A stretch of 64,000 nucleotides of DNA from positions 1,054,001 through 1,118,000 of the forward strand of contig JAPLFF010000007.1 of the NCBI GenBank assembly GCA_026390775.1, read 5' to 3'. The translations under genes were made by a program, and so were the position numbers. The notes beneath the pieces were generated by a model, which saw only the letters and a list, made by a program, of their open reading frames with translations, did no database searches and was not told where the DNA came from. Within the stretch, counting starts at the first letter, position 1. Each line of letters starts with the position of its first letter. Shown one piece after another: positions 63,368-64,000 of this stretch. This DNA is from Ignavibacteriales bacterium. GTDB lineage: Bacteria > Bacteroidota > Ignavibacteria > Ignavibacteriales > Melioribacteraceae.

Positions 63368-64000
63368 TTACGCTTCTGCTTTTTCCATCTTAGGAATTTT
63401 TGCAAGTGCCTGCTCAAGATCATCAATAATATCTTTTACGTTTTCAATTCCAACCGAAAAACGAACGAGACCATCAGTAATGCCTCCTGCTTTGCGTGCT
63501 TCTTCGCCCATGGAAAAGTGAGTCATGCTTGCGGGATGTTGGATTAAACTTTCAACTCCGCCGAGCGATACCGCAAGCATGCATAACTTAACAGAATTCA
63601 TCATTACTTCTCCGGCTTTCAGTCCACCTTTTAATTCGAACGCGATCATTCCGCCGGTTCCGTTGTGCTGTTTCAAACCGATTTGATAATTTGGATGACT
63701 CTTAAGTCCGGGATAGCGAACCCATTTTACTTTCGGATGATTCTCCAAATACTCTGCAACGAGTTGTGCATTCTCGCAATGTTTTTGCATTCGCACAGAA
63801 AGTGTTTTTAATCCTCGGTGAACTAGAAATGAATTGAACGGATCTATTACTCCGCCGGTTTGATTTAAAACTTTTCTCATCTTAATAAACATCTCTTCAT
63901 CTTTAACAACAACTATTCCGGCAACAACGTCTGCGTGTCCATTTAAAAACTTCGTCATGCTGTGCAGAATTACATCAACACCGAATTTAAATGGCTGCTG
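63368..64000 (-). CDS. Partial Cys/Met-metabolism PLP-dependent enzyme (trans-sulfuration type)
   Basis: The C-terminal about 210 residues; the gene continues beyond the right edge of the window. The frame is open to base 64000 and reads FKFGVDVILHSMTKFLNGH. K in HSMTK is the PLP lysine of the Cys/Met-metabolism family. Later come FLVHRGLKTLSVRMQKHCEN, VRYPGLKSHPNYQI, SVKLCMLAVSLGGVESLIQH, and PASMTHF, the usual C-terminal set. It is a cystathionine gamma-synthase, cystathionine gamma-lyase or methionine gamma-lyase; the N-terminal part that would help is missing. It is 95 bp upstream of nothing recognisable, and is followed on minus by nothing before the M1 genes. Confidence 0.9.
   Translation of the reverse strand, partial: QQPFKFGVDVILHSMTKFLNGHADVVAGIVVVKDEEMFIKMRKVLNQTGGVIDPFNSFLVHRGLKTLSVRMQKHCENAQLVAEYLENHPKVKWVRYPGLKSHPNYQIGLKQHNGTGGMIAFELKGGLKAGEVMMNSVKLCMLAVSLGGVESLIQHPASMTHFSMGEEARKAGGITDGLVRFSVGIENVKDIIDDLEQALAKIPKMEKAEA

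Noticed and set aside
1-64000. tRNA, rRNA, riboswitch, insertion sequence or prophage genes.
   Set aside because: I looked in the gaps for T-arm patterns, transposases, integrases and conserved leader motifs and found none that I could support.

Overview
The window looks like a stretch of chromosome from an AT-rich member of the Ignavibacteria (Bacteroidota/Chlorobi group). The best taxonomic clue is the C-terminal secretion domain on two proteins (the BNR-like protein ending at 53667 and the subtilase at 56469-59288). Both carry FELFQNYPNPFNP followed by VTLKVYDLLGREV and a final KM.LLK, the type A sorting domain of the type IX secretion system in the wording typical of Ignavibacteria. Weak Shine-Dalgarno sites, TAnnTTTG-like -7 boxes and many Sec signal peptides ending in AQ fit the same group. 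I see no rRNA, tRNA, CRISPR array, insertion sequence or phage genes.

Layout: 1-6041 (+) holds the tail of a possible M23-like peptidase, valS, a TetR regulator with its own palindromic operator, a GAF-SpoIIE phosphatase and a threonine dehydratase-like enzyme. 6116-9283 (-) holds a secreted unknown, a lipid kinase and an M64 peptidase. 9467-13528 (+) is a DUF4159/DUF4175 pair, followed by a secreted Cys-less thioredoxin-like protein (-), a C45-type Ntn hydrolase (+) and a TPR protein (+). 18028-22707 (-) is one tightly packed run: alpha/beta hydrolase, HEAT protein, MOSC protein, a broken class D beta-lactamase, a GT-C-like membrane protein, a VOC protein and a lipocalin-like protein. 22852-29117 (-) holds enoyl-CoA hydratase, HAD phosphatase, DUF1761, isoaspartyl peptidase, a membrane hydrolase, an ABM protein and uvrB.

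29280-41441 (+) holds DUF3078, sufE, a small membrane protein and then the main system of the window. This is a complete high-affinity potassium uptake locus: porin-like barrel, kdpF (31 codons), kdpA, kdpB, kdpC, a KdpD sensor half, a separate histidine kinase and kdpE. KdpD is divided between two proteins that each have their own DUF4118 membrane domain and GAF-like domain. 41557-50129 is mostly minus strand (CDF transporter, ispH, amidohydrolase, EamA transporter, truA, a second lipid kinase, AHSA1 protein), with dgt on plus. 50249-56454 (+) holds an ADP-forming acyl-CoA synthetase, a T9SS-exported BNR protein, glgA and a metallophosphoesterase. 56469-64000 (-) holds the T9SS subtilase, two tandem M1 metallopeptidases and the C-terminal part of a Cys/Met-metabolism PLP enzyme.

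Most genes are ordinary housekeeping or envelope genes, and I did not find a convincing unknown multi-gene system. The least expected signals are: degenerate repeats with an exact 7-bp period at several gene borders, two of them read through into protein; the divided KdpD; a class D beta-lactamase reduced to its signal peptide and KTG-containing tail; a 32-bp perfect palindrome inside a gene; and a frameshifted small reading frame behind a 17-bp inverted repeat.
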